Source: Micromonospora sp. RP3T
GTDB lineage: Bacteria > Actinomycetota > Actinomycetes > Mycobacteriales > Micromonosporaceae
Length of the DNA: 64,000 nucleotides
Reading direction: 5' to 3'
Assembly (NCBI RefSeq): GCF_003027925.1
Contig: NZ_PYPS01000024.1
Location: 50,500 to 114,499, forward strand
Positions 34,821-43,888 of the stretch are shown here, piece after piece. How positions within the stretch are numbered: position 1 is the first letter of the stretch; each line of letters begins with the position of its first letter. The translations under genes and the position numbers were made by a program. Below the pieces are notes generated by a model. It searched no databases and was not told where the DNA came from. It was given only the letters and a program-made list of their open reading frames with translations.

Positions 34821-35660
34821 ATGGACCGGATCGCCCTGGCCGACTTCCTCCGCCGCCGCCGCGAGGCGCTGCGCCCCGGTGACGTCGGGCTGCCGCCGGG
34901 TGCCCGGCGGCGTGCCCCCGGCCTGCGGCGGGAGGAGGTCGCCGCGCTCGCCGCCATGTCCACCGACTACTACACCCGGCTGGAGCAGCGGCGCGGTCCG
35001 CAGCCCAGCCCGAACCTGCTCGCCGGGCTGGCCCGGGCGCTGCGGTTGACCGGCGACGAACGCGACTACCTGTTCCGGGTGGCCGGGCACAGCCCGCCCG
35101 AGGCGATCTCCACCGCCACCCACGTCGCGCCGGCGCTGCTGCGGGTGCTGGACCGGCTGGCGGACACGCCGGCGCTGATCCTGTCGAACCTGGGGGAGAC
35201 GCTGGAGCAGAACCGGTTGGCCGCCGCGCTGCTCGGCGAGCGGACCGGCCACACCGGGCCGGCCCGCAGCGGGATCTTCAGGTGGTTCACCGACCCGGCC
35301 GAGCGGGCCCGCTACCCGGTCGACGATCACGACCGGCAGAGCCGCGCGCAGGTCGCCAACCTGCGTGCCGCGTACGGTCAGCTGGGTCCCCGCTCCCGCG
35401 CCGGTGAGCTGGTCCGGGTGCTGCGCGCGGCCAGCGACGAGTTCGCCGGGCTGTGGGAGCGGCACGAGGTGGCGCAGCGCTACGCCGACCACAAGACGCT
35501 GATCCACCCGGAACTCGGCCCGATCGAGCTGGACTGCCAGGTGCTGTTCACCGAGGACCAGTCCCAGGCGCTGCTCGTGCTCACCGCGCCGCCGCGCAGC
35601 GAGGGCGCGGAGAAGCTGCGACTGCTCGCCGTGCTCGGACACGAGCACTTCCCAGCGTGA
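34821..35660 (+). CDS. XRE/MmyB-like transcriptional regulator
   Basis: The 279-residue protein has a helix-turn-helix (FLRRRREALRPGDVGLPPG, then GLRREEVAALAAMSTDYYTR) in the first 75 residues and a C-terminal MmyB-like ligand domain (TPALILSNLGETLEQN, FTDPAERARYP, LIHPELGPIELDCQVLFTED) that in the family binds a fatty-acid-like ligand. The ATG lies six bases after a TACTCG-like element, so leaderless. Such regulators commonly repress a divergent SDR gene, exactly the arrangement here. Confidence 0.92.
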   Translation: MDRIALADFLRRRREALRPGDVGLPPGARRRAPGLRREEVAALAAMSTDYYTRLEQRRGPQPSPNLLAGLARALRLTGDERDYLFRVAGHSPPEAISTATHVAPALLRVLDRLADTPALILSNLGETLEQNRLAAALLGERTGHTGPARSGIFRWFTDPAERARYPVDDHDRQSRAQVANLRAAYGQLGPRSRAGELVRVLRAASDEFAGLWERHEVAQRYADHKTLIHPELGPIELDCQVLFTEDQSQALLVLTAPPRSEGAEKLRLLAVLGHEHFPA

Positions 35661-35794
35661 ACCGGGCACAGGAACGGCTATTCACGCCGCCGGGAATCCC
35701 CGGTTTTGCTGTCAACCTCCCGTCACGCAGGGTGTTCTGCTGATCTCTTCCGGTCGATAGCGTCGGGCCACTGGCCGCCGACGAAGGGCCGACA

Positions 35795-36505
35795 ATGGAC
35801 AACAACGGACACCCGCTCGACCGCAGGCGACTCCTCGCCGGCGCGGCGGCGGCCTCGACGCTCACCCTGACCGGCCTGGCCGTCGCGCCCACCCCCGGCG
35901 CCGCCGCGGCCCCGGCCGGCGCCGGCACGCCGCTGGTGACCCGGGACCGGATCGCGACCGCCGCGTTGCGCGCGCCCGACGGCTCCGCGCCGGCGGTCCG
36001 GATCCGGGCCGACTTCTCCGACCGGCTCGCCGCCTGGCTGGCGTTCTGGTCGGCGAACTCCCCTCGCGCCTGGAGCGCGCCGACGCAGGTGGTCGCCCGG
36101 GTCGCGCCGGCCGGCGACGCGCTGGACCTGCACGCGGTCCGCTACCGCCGCGACGACGAGCCACGGGTCGGCTTCGCCGCCACCCGGCGCGACGCCACGC
36201 ACCTGGCCACGCTGGCCAGCCTGCACCACCACTTCCCGAGCGTGCGCGTCCGGCCGGACGGGACGATCCGGATCGGCGACGGGCCCGCCGGCTTCACCGG
36301 CGCGCCGGAACAGGTCGCCTTCGCGGTCGCCGCCTGCCGTGGGCTGTGGGGCGACGCGGCGGCCACCGCCGACCGCTGGCGGGAGCACGCCGGCCGGGTC
36401 CTCGCCCGCGCCGGCCGGCCCGCCGACGCCGCCTCGCACGCCGGCTGGGCGGCCTTCACCCGGACCAGCCTGCGCCGCGGGCTGGGCACCGAATCGTACG
36501 AGTGA
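35795..36505 (+). CDS. Tat-exported protein of unknown function
   Basis: A 236-residue protein with a twin-arginine signal (DRRRLLAGAAAASTLTLTGL) and a cleavage site near residue 40. The mature part has no recognised domain; it contains LAAWLAFWSANSPRAWSAP and a helical end. ATG 35795 has GAAGGG upstream and a GATAGCGT minus-10 region. The stop lies 13 bp before the next gene, so it heads a three-gene operon with a small 86-residue protein and a Cys-rich protein. Export through Tat implies it folds, or binds a cofactor, before export. Confidence 0.7.
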   Translation: MDNNGHPLDRRRLLAGAAAASTLTLTGLAVAPTPGAAAAPAGAGTPLVTRDRIATAALRAPDGSAPAVRIRADFSDRLAAWLAFWSANSPRAWSAPTQVVARVAPAGDALDLHAVRYRRDDEPRVGFAATRRDATHLATLASLHHHFPSVRVRPDGTIRIGDGPAGFTGAPEQVAFAVAACRGLWGDAAATADRWREHAGRVLARAGRPADAASHAGWAAFTRTSLRRGLGTESYE

Positions 36506-36518
36506 CCGGAGGAGACAG

Positions 36519-36779
36519 ATGGCCCGCAACGAGTTCCGCTTCGTGGTCGACGGCGTCGACCTGACACCCGACCAGCAGACCCTGATCGCCGGCGAGATCC
36601 AGAAGGCCGGCCTGGCCGCGCTGCGTACCGCCAACGCCAAGCTCGTCAACCCGCTCACCCTCGGCCACGGCAACATCCGCCTGCGGCCCGAGTGGTACGG
36701 GCTCTGGGTGCTCGACGGCGTGCTCGCGCAGGACCTCGGCCAGAAGATCAACGACATCGGGTTCTGGATCGAGCGGTGA
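36519..36779 (+). CDS. 86-residue protein, middle gene of the Tat/Cys-rich operon
   Basis: ATG 36519 has a strong GGAGGAG site. The product reads ARNEFRFVVDGVDLTPDQQT and ends NDIGFWIER, with no signal peptide and no cysteine. It is acidic to neutral and probably a small folded cytoplasmic protein. The next gene starts within its stop codon (GTGA). I do not recognise a family; size and position would allow a peptide substrate, chaperone or antitoxin. Confidence 0.6.
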   Translation: MARNEFRFVVDGVDLTPDQQTLIAGEIQKAGLAALRTANAKLVNPLTLGHGNIRLRPEWYGLWVLDGVLAQDLGQKINDIGFWIER

Positions 36780-37180
36780 CCGACGCCGCCCGATCGGCCG
36801 GCCCGCCGGAGCGGATGTGCCCGAGCACGCCGGCGTCCAACGCCACAGTGTTCCTCGGCATGATCACACCGGCGGGCCGGGTGGCCTACGTGACGCCGGC
36901 CGTGCCGGCCGAGGTGGCGCTCGCCGGGGCCGACGACTCCGACGGACCGATCGAGTCCCGGGTCCGACTCGCCGGCCCCTGCGTCACCTCGTCCTGCGGC
37001 TTCTGGACCGGCTCGCACTGCGGCCTGGGCGCCCGGATGGCCGCCTCGTACACCGAGACCGCCCCGCCGGCCGAGGAGACGCTGCCGAAGTGCGCGATCC
37101 GGCGCACCTGCCGGTGGTTCGCCGAGCAGGGACCGGCGGCGTGCCCGGCCTGCTCGCACGTGGTCACCGACGCGCGGTGA
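36776..37180 (+). CDS. Cys-rich protein, likely metal-binding
   Basis: The 134-residue product contains eight cysteines, mostly in GPCVTSSCGFWTGSHCGLG near residues 65-85 and PKCAIRRTCRW with ACPACSHVV in the last 30 residues. The CxxxxC, CxxC and nearby His pattern fits a zinc or Fe-S site. There is no signal peptide. It ends a three-gene operon. I do not recognise the family; a redox or maturation role for the Tat-exported first product is one possibility. Confidence 0.62.
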   Translation: MTDAARSAGPPERMCPSTPASNATVFLGMITPAGRVAYVTPAVPAEVALAGADDSDGPIESRVRLAGPCVTSSCGFWTGSHCGLGARMAASYTETAPPAEETLPKCAIRRTCRWFAEQGPAACPACSHVVTDAR

Positions 37181-37258
37181 GCGCGGGTGGCTGCCTGGCC
37201 CGGCCACGCACAGCCGCTGATCCTGGCGGCCGTGTCGTTCGCCTCGCTGCCGGAGCAG

Positions 37259-37840
37259 TCAGCCGGCGAACACCTGGTGTGACCCGTCGCGGACACGGCG
37301 GTAGCGCTCGTAGATCACGCGGGAGCTGAACATCCTGGTCTCGACCAGGTCGAGCGGGATGTCGGCGGTGACCGGCGGCAGGTACGGCGTGCCGCCACCC
37401 ACCACGACCGGACACCGGTACATGCGCAGCTCGTCGACGAGGCCGAGCTCGATCGCGGCCCCGGCCAGCGCAGCGCCGCCGATCGAGAGGGGCCTGTCGG
37501 TCGACTCCAGCGCCAGGGCGATCTCCTCGGCCACCGACGCCTTGGCGAGCCGGGCGTTGCCCTGGACGTCATCGAGCGTACGGCTGAAGACGATCTTCGG
37601 CAGGTCGCGCCAGGTGTCGGCGAACGCGGCCCCGATCTCGGTATCGCGCATCGCCGGATCCGTCGCCCACACCAGCATGTTCTCGTAGAGCCGGCGGCCC
37701 AGCAGGTAGCCGCCGAGCTGGCCCACCTCCGCGTGGTGGAAGCGGATCAGCTCATCGTCATCGGGATCGTTCCAGTTGAACGAGCCCGCGCGGTCGGCGA
37801 CGAAGCCGTCCACCGAGACGCTCATCGAGTACATCAGCAT
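37259..37840 (-). CDS. Dihydrofolate reductase/RibD C-terminal-like reductase
   Basis: The 193-residue protein starts YSMSVSVDGFVADRAGSFNW and continues LLGRRLYENMLVW, KIVFSRTLDDV, LSIGGAALAGAAIELGLVDE and PVVVGGGTPYLPP, all typical of the DHFR-like family related to the RibD C-terminal domain. These bind NADPH; substrates of stand-alone members are mostly unknown. Solitary gene. Confidence 0.9.
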   Translation of the reverse strand: MLMYSMSVSVDGFVADRAGSFNWNDPDDDELIRFHHAEVGQLGGYLLGRRLYENMLVWATDPAMRDTEIGAAFADTWRDLPKIVFSRTLDDVQGNARLAKASVAEEIALALESTDRPLSIGGAALAGAAIELGLVDELRMYRCPVVVGGGTPYLPPVTADIPLDLVETRMFSSRVIYERYRRVRDGSHQVFAG

Positions 37841-37959
37841 AGATTCACTCCTTCCCCGGTCGTATCTGGGCCACAGCCTGACACACCGGGACGATGTTCT
37901 GGCGCCTCGAGACTGCGGCGTCGCCGCCTGTCGGACCGGTCGACTAGCGTCGGGAGGTC

Positions 37960-40900
37960 ATGGAGCCGCGGTTCGGCGAGGAGATCATCGGGCGGGATCA
38001 CCCGGCCGGGTTGCTGCGCGCCGAGGTGGCGCGCGTGGTCGACAGCCACGGCGGTCTGGTCCTGGTCACCGGTGAGCCGGGCATCGGCAAGACCACCCTG
38101 GTCTCGGCCGCCGCCGACGAGGCCCGCCGGCGCGGGGCGCTGGTGCTCGGCGCCGCCTGTTGGGACTCCGACACCGCCCCCGACCACTGGCCCTGGGTGC
38201 AGGTGCTGCGCCGGCTGGCCCGGGCCACCGGCGACGCCGCGCCCGCCCGGGAGGCCGCCGACGCCGCGCTGGCGGCCCTGCTCGGCGAGCGCGCCGCCGC
38301 CGACGACCCGGTCGAGCCGGGTGACGACGGCGGTCGGGACGAGTTCGCCCGGCACGACGCGGTGACCGGCGCGCTGGTCGCGGCCGCCCAGCACCGGCCG
38401 GTCGTGGTGGTCCTCGACGACCTGCACTGGGCCGACCCGGCGTCGCTGCGGCTGCTCCGGTTCGCCACCCAGCACACCTGGTTCGAGCGGCTGCTGGTGA
38501 TCGGCACCTACCGCGACGCCGAGGTGGAGGCCGACGACCACCGGCTGCGCCCGCTGTTGCTGCCGTTGGCCGCGAAGGCCACCACCGTCACGCTGACCGG
38601 CCTGGGCCGCGACGAGGTGGCCGCGCTGATCCGCCGCACCGCCGGCCGGGAACCGGGCGCGGCGCTCGTCGACGAGGTGCACCGCCGCACCGGCGGCAAC
38701 CCGTTCTTCGTCGAGCAGACCGCCCGGCTCTGGCACACCGACGGCCTGGCCGACACCATCGCCCCCGGCGTACGTGAGGCGGTGCGACGCCGGCTCGACC
38801 AACTACCCGCCCCGGTGGTCGAGGCGCTGACCGTGGCCGCCGTGCTGGGGCGCGAGTTCCACCGGGTGACGCTGGCCGCCTGCGTGCCCGTCCCGGCCGC
38901 GCAGGTCGACCGGCTGCTCGACCGGGCCGCCGCCGCCCGGCTGGTGCTGTCCCGCGGCGGTGGCCGGTTCGCCTTCGTGCACGACCTGGTCCGGGAGACG
39001 CTCTACGACGGGCTGTCCGAGCAGGAACGGCACGCCCGGCACGCCGCCGTGGTCCGGGCCGTCGACCGCGCCGACGACGCGCTCGCCGGCCGGCCCATCG
39101 CCGCCGACCTGGCCCGCCACGCCTGGCTCGCGGGCCCCGAGCTGGACCCGGTACGCGCCGGTGACCTGCTGCTGGCCGCCGCGCGCGACGCCAGCGGGCG
39201 GCTTGCCGTGGAGGAGTCGGTACGGCACTTCCGGCGCGCGCTGAGCCGCACCGACGAGCCGGTCCGGCGGGTCCGGGTGCTGTTGGAGCTGGCCGGGCTG
39301 CTGCACCACGCCGGCACGCCGGGCGAGGCCGAGCAGTTTCTCGTCGACGCCGCCGCGCTGGCCCGAGGGCTGGCTGAGCCGGCCGTACTGGCCCGGGTGG
39401 CGCTCACCGTCCACAGTCAGCACTCGGTCACCCGGCGTCGGCTCGACGCCGCCGCGCTGGTGCGGGAGGCGTACCAGCGGTTGATCGGCCCGCCCGAGCC
39501 GGAGCGGTCGACACGTGCCCTGGTCACCGACCTGATCACCGCGACCGAGACGCTCGCCCGGCACGGCCGGGACGACGAGGCGCTCACGTTCAGCCTGTGG
39601 GCCCGCCACGACACCACCTGGGGGCTCGGCACGGCCGAGGAGCGGGCCGTGGTCACCGCCGAGATCCGTGAGGTGGCCCGCCGCGGCGGCGACCGGGACA
39701 CCGAGCTGTGGGCCACGTCGCTGCGCTGGGTGGCGCTGCTGGAGCTGGGCGACCCGGCGTACCGGGACGAGCTGGCCGCGTTCGTCGCCGGCTGCCGGGC
39801 GGGCGACGTGGCCCGGCAACGGATGGCGGCGGCAGTGGACAGCGGCATCATCGCCGCCTTCCGGGGCGACTTCGCCGCCGCCGACGCGTGCTACGCCGAC
39901 ATGGACGGCTACGGCGAGTGGGAGCACTCCGACCACGCCTTCATGGCCCACCACCTGCGCTGGTCCCTGCTTCTGCTGCGCGGGCGGCTCGCCGAGGCCG
40001 AGGCCGTGCTCGACCGGCCCGGCGCGGCCAGCCATCCGCAGGTGGAGCTGCTGCGGGCGATCACCGCCGCCGAGCGCGGCGACGCCGACACCGTGCTCCG
40101 GCTGGTCGGCGGCATCGAGGCCGCCGGCACGGCGTACCCCCGGCCGGTGTCGGCGCTGTGGCTGCGGCTGCGGGCCCAGGCGGCGGCCGTGGACGGCGAC
40201 CCCCGCCGTTGCGCCGAGGCGCGGGCGGCCCTGGCGCCGCACCGCGGACGGTGGATGGTCGCGCTGTTCGGCTGCGACATCGGCGGCCCGGTCGACCTCT
40301 GGCTGGCCACCGTGGACGCGGCGGAACGGCGGTGGGACGACGCGGTCGCCGGCTACGCGGCGGCCCGGGCCGCCGCCGACCGCCTGGGCGCCCGCCCCTG
40401 GTCGGTGCTCGGCCGGGCCGGGCTGGTCACCGCGCTCGTCGGGCGCGGCGGGCCGGGTGACGCGGCCGAGGCGGCCCGGCTGCGGGCCGGGACGGTGGCC
40501 GAGGCGCGGGAGTTGGGCATGGTCCAGGTGGTCGAGCGGCTCACGGCGGCCGACCGGCCGGCCGGCCCGCGGGCGGCCGACCTCGACGTGGACGTGTCGA
40601 CGTCGCGGGCCGACCGGGCCGCGCCGGTCGGACCCACCACGGCGGCCAGGTCGGGTGTCGCCGGTCGGGGCGGTCTGCGCGGTGGGCCCGGCGTGAGTGG
40701 TTGGGCCGCCATGACGGTCGGTACGGGCCCGAGCGGCCGGCCCGGTTCCCCGGCCGGCGACGGCCCTGACACGGAGGCGCACGGCGCCGACCCGGCCAGG
40801 CCCGAGTTCCGCCTCGACGGTCCGGTGTGGCGGCTCGCCTACGCCGGCGTGGTGGTGCACCTGCCCGACGCCAAGGGCCTGCACGACCTGCGGCTGCTGC

Positions 40901-41343
40901 TGAGCCGGCCCGGTGTGGACGTGCGCGCGGTCGAGCTGCTCGACCCGGCGGCCGGTGCGGAACTGGTCGCCGCCCGCCGCCTCGGCGCCGACCCGGTGCT
41001 CGACGACGAAGCGAAGGCGCGCTACCGGCAGCACCTGCGGCGGCTCGACGACGAGATCGACCGGGCGGCGCTGCGCGACGACGCGCGGCGGCTGGCAGCC
41101 CTGGACGCCGAGCGCGCGGCGCTGCTGGACCAGTTGCGCGCCGCCGCCGGGCTGGCCGGGCGCAGCCGCCGCCTCGGCGACCAGGCCGAGCGGGCGCGCA
41201 AGGCGGTGACCGGCCGGATCCGGGACACGCTGCGCCGGATCGAGCAGCGGCACCCGGTGCTCGCCGCCCACCTGCGCGAGTCGGTCACCACCGGCGGCAC
41301 CTGTCGGTACCTGCCGGCCGAGCCGGTGCGTTGGCGACTCTGA
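37960..41343 (+). CDS. Giant AAA (AAA_16) regulator-like ATPase
   Basis: The 1127-residue protein opens with an AAA_16/STAND-type ATPase: IGRDHPAGLLRAEV, Walker A VTGEPGIGKTTLV near 43 and Walker B VVVVLDDLHWADP near 152, followed by a winged region and a long TPR-like helical part (about 370-860). A Pro/Gly/Ala linker leads to a C-terminal domain from about 945 (EFRLDGPVWRLAYAGVVVHL, then PDAKGLHDLRLLLSRP) in place of the LuxR helix-turn-helix that ends MalT/LAL regulators. It is probably a signalling ATPase or regulator. ATG 37960 has a GGGAGG site and a TAGCGT minus-10. Confidence 0.87.
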   Translation: MEPRFGEEIIGRDHPAGLLRAEVARVVDSHGGLVLVTGEPGIGKTTLVSAAADEARRRGALVLGAACWDSDTAPDHWPWVQVLRRLARATGDAAPAREAADAALAALLGERAAADDPVEPGDDGGRDEFARHDAVTGALVAAAQHRPVVVVLDDLHWADPASLRLLRFATQHTWFERLLVIGTYRDAEVEADDHRLRPLLLPLAAKATTVTLTGLGRDEVAALIRRTAGREPGAALVDEVHRRTGGNPFFVEQTARLWHTDGLADTIAPGVREAVRRRLDQLPAPVVEALTVAAVLGREFHRVTLAACVPVPAAQVDRLLDRAAAARLVLSRGGGRFAFVHDLVRETLYDGLSEQERHARHAAVVRAVDRADDALAGRPIAADLARHAWLAGPELDPVRAGDLLLAAARDASGRLAVEESVRHFRRALSRTDEPVRRVRVLLELAGLLHHAGTPGEAEQFLVDAAALARGLAEPAVLARVALTVHSQHSVTRRRLDAAALVREAYQRLIGPPEPERSTRALVTDLITATETLARHGRDDEALTFSLWARHDTTWGLGTAEERAVVTAEIREVARRGGDRDTELWATSLRWVALLELGDPAYRDELAAFVAGCRAGDVARQRMAAAVDSGIIAAFRGDFAAADACYADMDGYGEWEHSDHAFMAHHLRWSLLLLRGRLAEAEAVLDRPGAASHPQVELLRAITAAERGDADTVLRLVGGIEAAGTAYPRPVSALWLRLRAQAAAVDGDPRRCAEARAALAPHRGRWMVALFGCDIGGPVDLWLATVDAAERRWDDAVAGYAAARAAADRLGARPWSVLGRAGLVTALVGRGGPGDAAEAARLRAGTVAEARELGMVQVVERLTAADRPAGPRAADLDVDVSTSRADRAAPVGPTTAARSGVAGRGGLRGGPGVSGWAAMTVGTGPSGRPGSPAGDGPDTEAHGADPARPEFRLDGPVWRLAYAGVVVHLPDAKGLHDLRLLLSRPGVDVRAVELLDPAAGAELVAARRLGADPVLDDEAKARYRQHLRRLDDEIDRAALRDDARRLAALDAERAALLDQLRAAAGLAGRSRRLGDQAERARKAVTGRIRDTLRRIEQRHPVLAAHLRESVTTGGTCRYLPAEPVRWRL

Positions 41344-41391
41344 CCGCCGACCCCGGCACCCGTCGATCTTGGGCGCGCACCGCCGGCCCGC

Positions 41392-42246
41392 TCATCGGCG
41401 GTTGTAGCGGCGCATGGTCAGCGTGCCGAACACCACCACGAACCCGGCGCTCCACAGCAGCAGCCACGTGGTGTTCGTGGCGTCCGTGGCGCCGGCCATC
41501 GCGGCCCGGACCGAGGCGACCAGGTGGGTCACCGGGTTGACCTTGACGAACGCCTGCAACCAGCCCGGCATGGTGGCCGGCTCGACGAACACGTTGCTCA
41601 GGAACGTCAGCGGGAACAGCACCATCATGCTGACGCCCATCACCGACTTCTCGCTGCGTAGCACCAGGCCGAAGAACGTCCACACCCAGGAGAACGCGAA
41701 CGAGAAGACCACCAGCAGGCCGATGCCGGCCAGCACGCCGGGCAGCCCGCCGTCGGGACGGAAACCGAGCACCAGCCCCACGGCCAGGATGACCACCGCG
41801 GCCAGGATGTACCGCAGCACGTCGCCGAAGATCATGCCGACCAGCGCCGCCGGCCGCCACACCGGCAGCGTCCGGATCCGGTCGAAGACACCCTTGGAGA
41901 TGTCGTTGTTCAACCCGACCCCGGTGTACATGGTGATCATCACGACGCTGGTGACCATGATGCCGGGCAGGAAGAACTGGAGGTACGCGCGCGGGCTGTC
42001 GGCGAGCGCGCCGCCGAACAGGTACGTGAACATCAGCACCATGATGATCGGGAACGCGGTCACGTCGAACAACTGCTCCGGCACGTGCTTGATCTTCAGC
42101 ACGGCCCGCCAGCCGAACGTCAACGATGCCGACAGCGGCCCCGGTGGCGCCGGTCGCTCCCCGGGGGCGAGCACGGTGGCCAACGCCTCGGTGGAGGGCA
42201 CGTAGACGGACGGGGCCCGCCCGGTGGTGGTCGCGGTGTCGCTCAT
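41392..42246 (-). CDS. ABC-2 type exporter permease (DrrB-like)
   Basis: The 284-residue protein has six membrane helices and the ABC-2 patterns FPIIMVLMFTYLFGGAL and FLPGIMVTSVVMITMYTGVG, then LPVWRPAALVGMI and FPLTFLSNVFVEP near 220. It forms the membrane part of a drug or lipid exporter with the ATPase encoded just upstream; their genes overlap by four bases (ATGA). DrrAB-type systems export daunorubicin, glycolipids or other hydrophobic molecules; the substrate here is unknown. Its 3' end faces the giant AAA gene 48 bp away. Confidence 0.93.
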   Translation of the reverse strand: MSDTATTTGRAPSVYVPSTEALATVLAPGERPAPPGPLSASLTFGWRAVLKIKHVPEQLFDVTAFPIIMVLMFTYLFGGALADSPRAYLQFFLPGIMVTSVVMITMYTGVGLNNDISKGVFDRIRTLPVWRPAALVGMIFGDVLRYILAAVVILAVGLVLGFRPDGGLPGVLAGIGLLVVFSFAFSWVWTFFGLVLRSEKSVMGVSMMVLFPLTFLSNVFVEPATMPGWLQAFVKVNPVTHLVASVRAAMAGATDATNTTWLLLWSAGFVVVFGTLTMRRYNRR

Positions 42247-43256
42247 CGGGCCGCCTCCAGTTCGTCGTCCCGGTCGTCCGCCGCGACGGCCGGGTGGTCG
42301 GTCAGGGCCAGGAACACCTCGTCCAGGCTGGGCTGGCCGAGGGAGAAGTCGTCCACCACGATGCCGGCCCGGGCCAGCTCGCCGAGCGCCCGGGCGGCCT
42401 GCGCACCGGCCTCCAGGTCGGTGCCGTCCTCGCCGACCCGGGCGGTCAACGCCACCGGGTCGGCGGCGAGCTGCACCGGCACGTTCAACGTCGTCCGCAG
42501 CACCTGCTCGGCCCGGGGTCGCTGCCCGGCGTCGCGCAGCCGCACGTGGACGGTTCCCGACCCGACCGACGACTTCAGCTCGCCCGGGGTGCCCTCCGCG
42601 ATCACCCGGCCGTGGTCGACCACCGCGATCCGGCCGGCGAGCTGGTCCGCCTCGTCCAGGTACTGCGTGGTCAGCAGCACCGTGGTGCCGTGCGCCACCA
42701 CCGCCCGCACGATCTCCCACACCTGGTTGCGGCTGCGCGGGTCCAGCCCCGTGGTCGGCTCGTCCAGGAACAGCAGGTCCGGCGTGTTCAGGATGCTCGC
42801 CGCGATGTCGATGCGCCGCCGCATCCCGCCGGAGTACTTCTTCACCTGCCGGCCGGCGGCCTCGGTCAGCCCGAACGCGGCGAGCAGCGCCTCGGCCCGC
42901 TCCCGCGCCGCCGGGCGGCCCAGCCCGAGCAGCCGGCCCAGCAGGACCAGGTTCTCCGCGCCGGTGAGGTCCTCGTCGAGCGAGGCGTACTGGCCGGTCA
43001 GGCTCATCCGGGCGCGGACCGCGTCGGCCTCGGTGACCACGTCGTGGCCGAAGACCCGGGCCGTGCCGCCGTCCGGACGCAGCAGCGTCGCCAGCACGCG
43101 TACGGCGGTGGTCTTGCCGGCGCCGTTGGGCCCGAGCATCCCGTAGACGGCGCCGGCGGGGACCCGCAGGTCCAGACCGTCGAGCGCCCGGGTCGAGCCG
43201 AACGACCGGGTCAAGCCGTCGGCCTCGACGGCCAGCCCGGTGCTCCGGTTACTCAT
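42243..43256 (-). CDS. ABC transporter ATPase (DrrA-like)
   Basis: The 337-residue protein has Walker A GMLGPNGAGKTTAVRVLAT near 43, signature KYSGGMRRRIDIAASI near 143, Walker B LLFLDEPTTGLDPRSRNQ near 165 and an H loop in LTTQYLDEADQL, plus the C-terminal DrrA tail (DDFSLGQPSLDEVFLALT). Start ATG 43256 has a GAGAGGT site upstream. It powers the DrrB-like permease encoded next. A 33-bp palindrome 57 bp upstream may control it. Confidence 0.95.
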   Translation of the reverse strand: MSNRSTGLAVEADGLTRSFGSTRALDGLDLRVPAGAVYGMLGPNGAGKTTAVRVLATLLRPDGGTARVFGHDVVTEADAVRARMSLTGQYASLDEDLTGAENLVLLGRLLGLGRPAARERAEALLAAFGLTEAAGRQVKKYSGGMRRRIDIAASILNTPDLLFLDEPTTGLDPRSRNQVWEIVRAVVAHGTTVLLTTQYLDEADQLAGRIAVVDHGRVIAEGTPGELKSSVGSGTVHVRLRDAGQRPRAEQVLRTTLNVPVQLAADPVALTARVGEDGTDLEAGAQAARALGELARAGIVVDDFSLGQPSLDEVFLALTDHPAVAADDRDDELEAAR

Positions 43257-43312
43257 GATCACTACCTCTCTCCATGGACTCCTGCGGTACCGGCGTCGAC
43301 CGGTAGGCGCCA

Positions 43313-43345
43313 GACGGCCCGCCAGATCGGATCTGGCGGGCCGTC
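43313..43345. promoter_or_regulatory. 33-bp perfect palindrome between divergent DrrA-like and GNAT genes
   Basis: GACGGCCCGCCAGATC (43313-43328) and GATCTGGCGGGCCGTC (43330-43345) pair perfectly around one G. No gene ends here: both neighbours start nearby and point away. It is therefore more likely an operator or an RNA structure in a 5' leader than a terminator. Confidence 0.6.
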
Positions 43346-43374
43346 CCGTCGGGGGTCTCTGATCGAATCGGCGG

Positions 43375-43875
43375 ATGACCGAGGTACGCATTCTCCGTTG
43401 GAGCACCGAAGACCTGGCGTTGCTGCGGGCGCTGAACCGTCCCGAGGTGCGGGCGCACACCGGCGGCCCGGAGACCGACGAGCAGGTGCGTGCCCGCCAC
43501 GAGCGCTACCTGCGCGGGCCGGGCCCGCGCAGCGGGACCATGTTCACGGTGGTCACCCCGGACGGGACGAAGGTGGGCAGCGTCGGCTTCTGGCCGCGTG
43601 ACTGGCGCGACGAGCCGGTGTACGAGATGGGTTGGGCGGTGCTCCCGGCCCACCAGGGCCGGGGGCTGGCGACGGCGGCGGTGCGTGCGGTGGTGGCGGC
43701 CGCCTCGGCGGTGGGCGACCGGCGCTTCGCGCACGCGTACCCGTCGGTGGACAACCCGGCGTCGAACGCGGTGTGCCGCAAGGCCGGGTTCACGCTGCTC
43801 GGCCCCACGGAGTTCGAGTACCCGCCGGGGCACCTGATGCGCTCGAACGACTGGCGCATCGACCTGACGCGCTGA
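43375..43875 (+). CDS. GNAT N-acetyltransferase
   Basis: The 166-residue protein shows the GNAT order: FTVVTPDGTKVGSVGFWP, then YEMGWAVLPAHQGRGLATAA with the acetyl-CoA loop (Q/R-x-x-G-x-G/A form) near 92-100, and DNPASNAVCRKAGFTLLG near 130-147. It resembles RimJ/RimL-type enzymes that acetylate an amino group of a protein or small molecule. Substrate unknown. Confidence 0.92.
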   Translation: MTEVRILRWSTEDLALLRALNRPEVRAHTGGPETDEQVRARHERYLRGPGPRSGTMFTVVTPDGTKVGSVGFWPRDWRDEPVYEMGWAVLPAHQGRGLATAAVRAVVAAASAVGDRRFAHAYPSVDNPASNAVCRKAGFTLLGPTEFEYPPGHLMRSNDWRIDLTR

Positions 43876-43888
43876 CCCGGCCGGCCGG

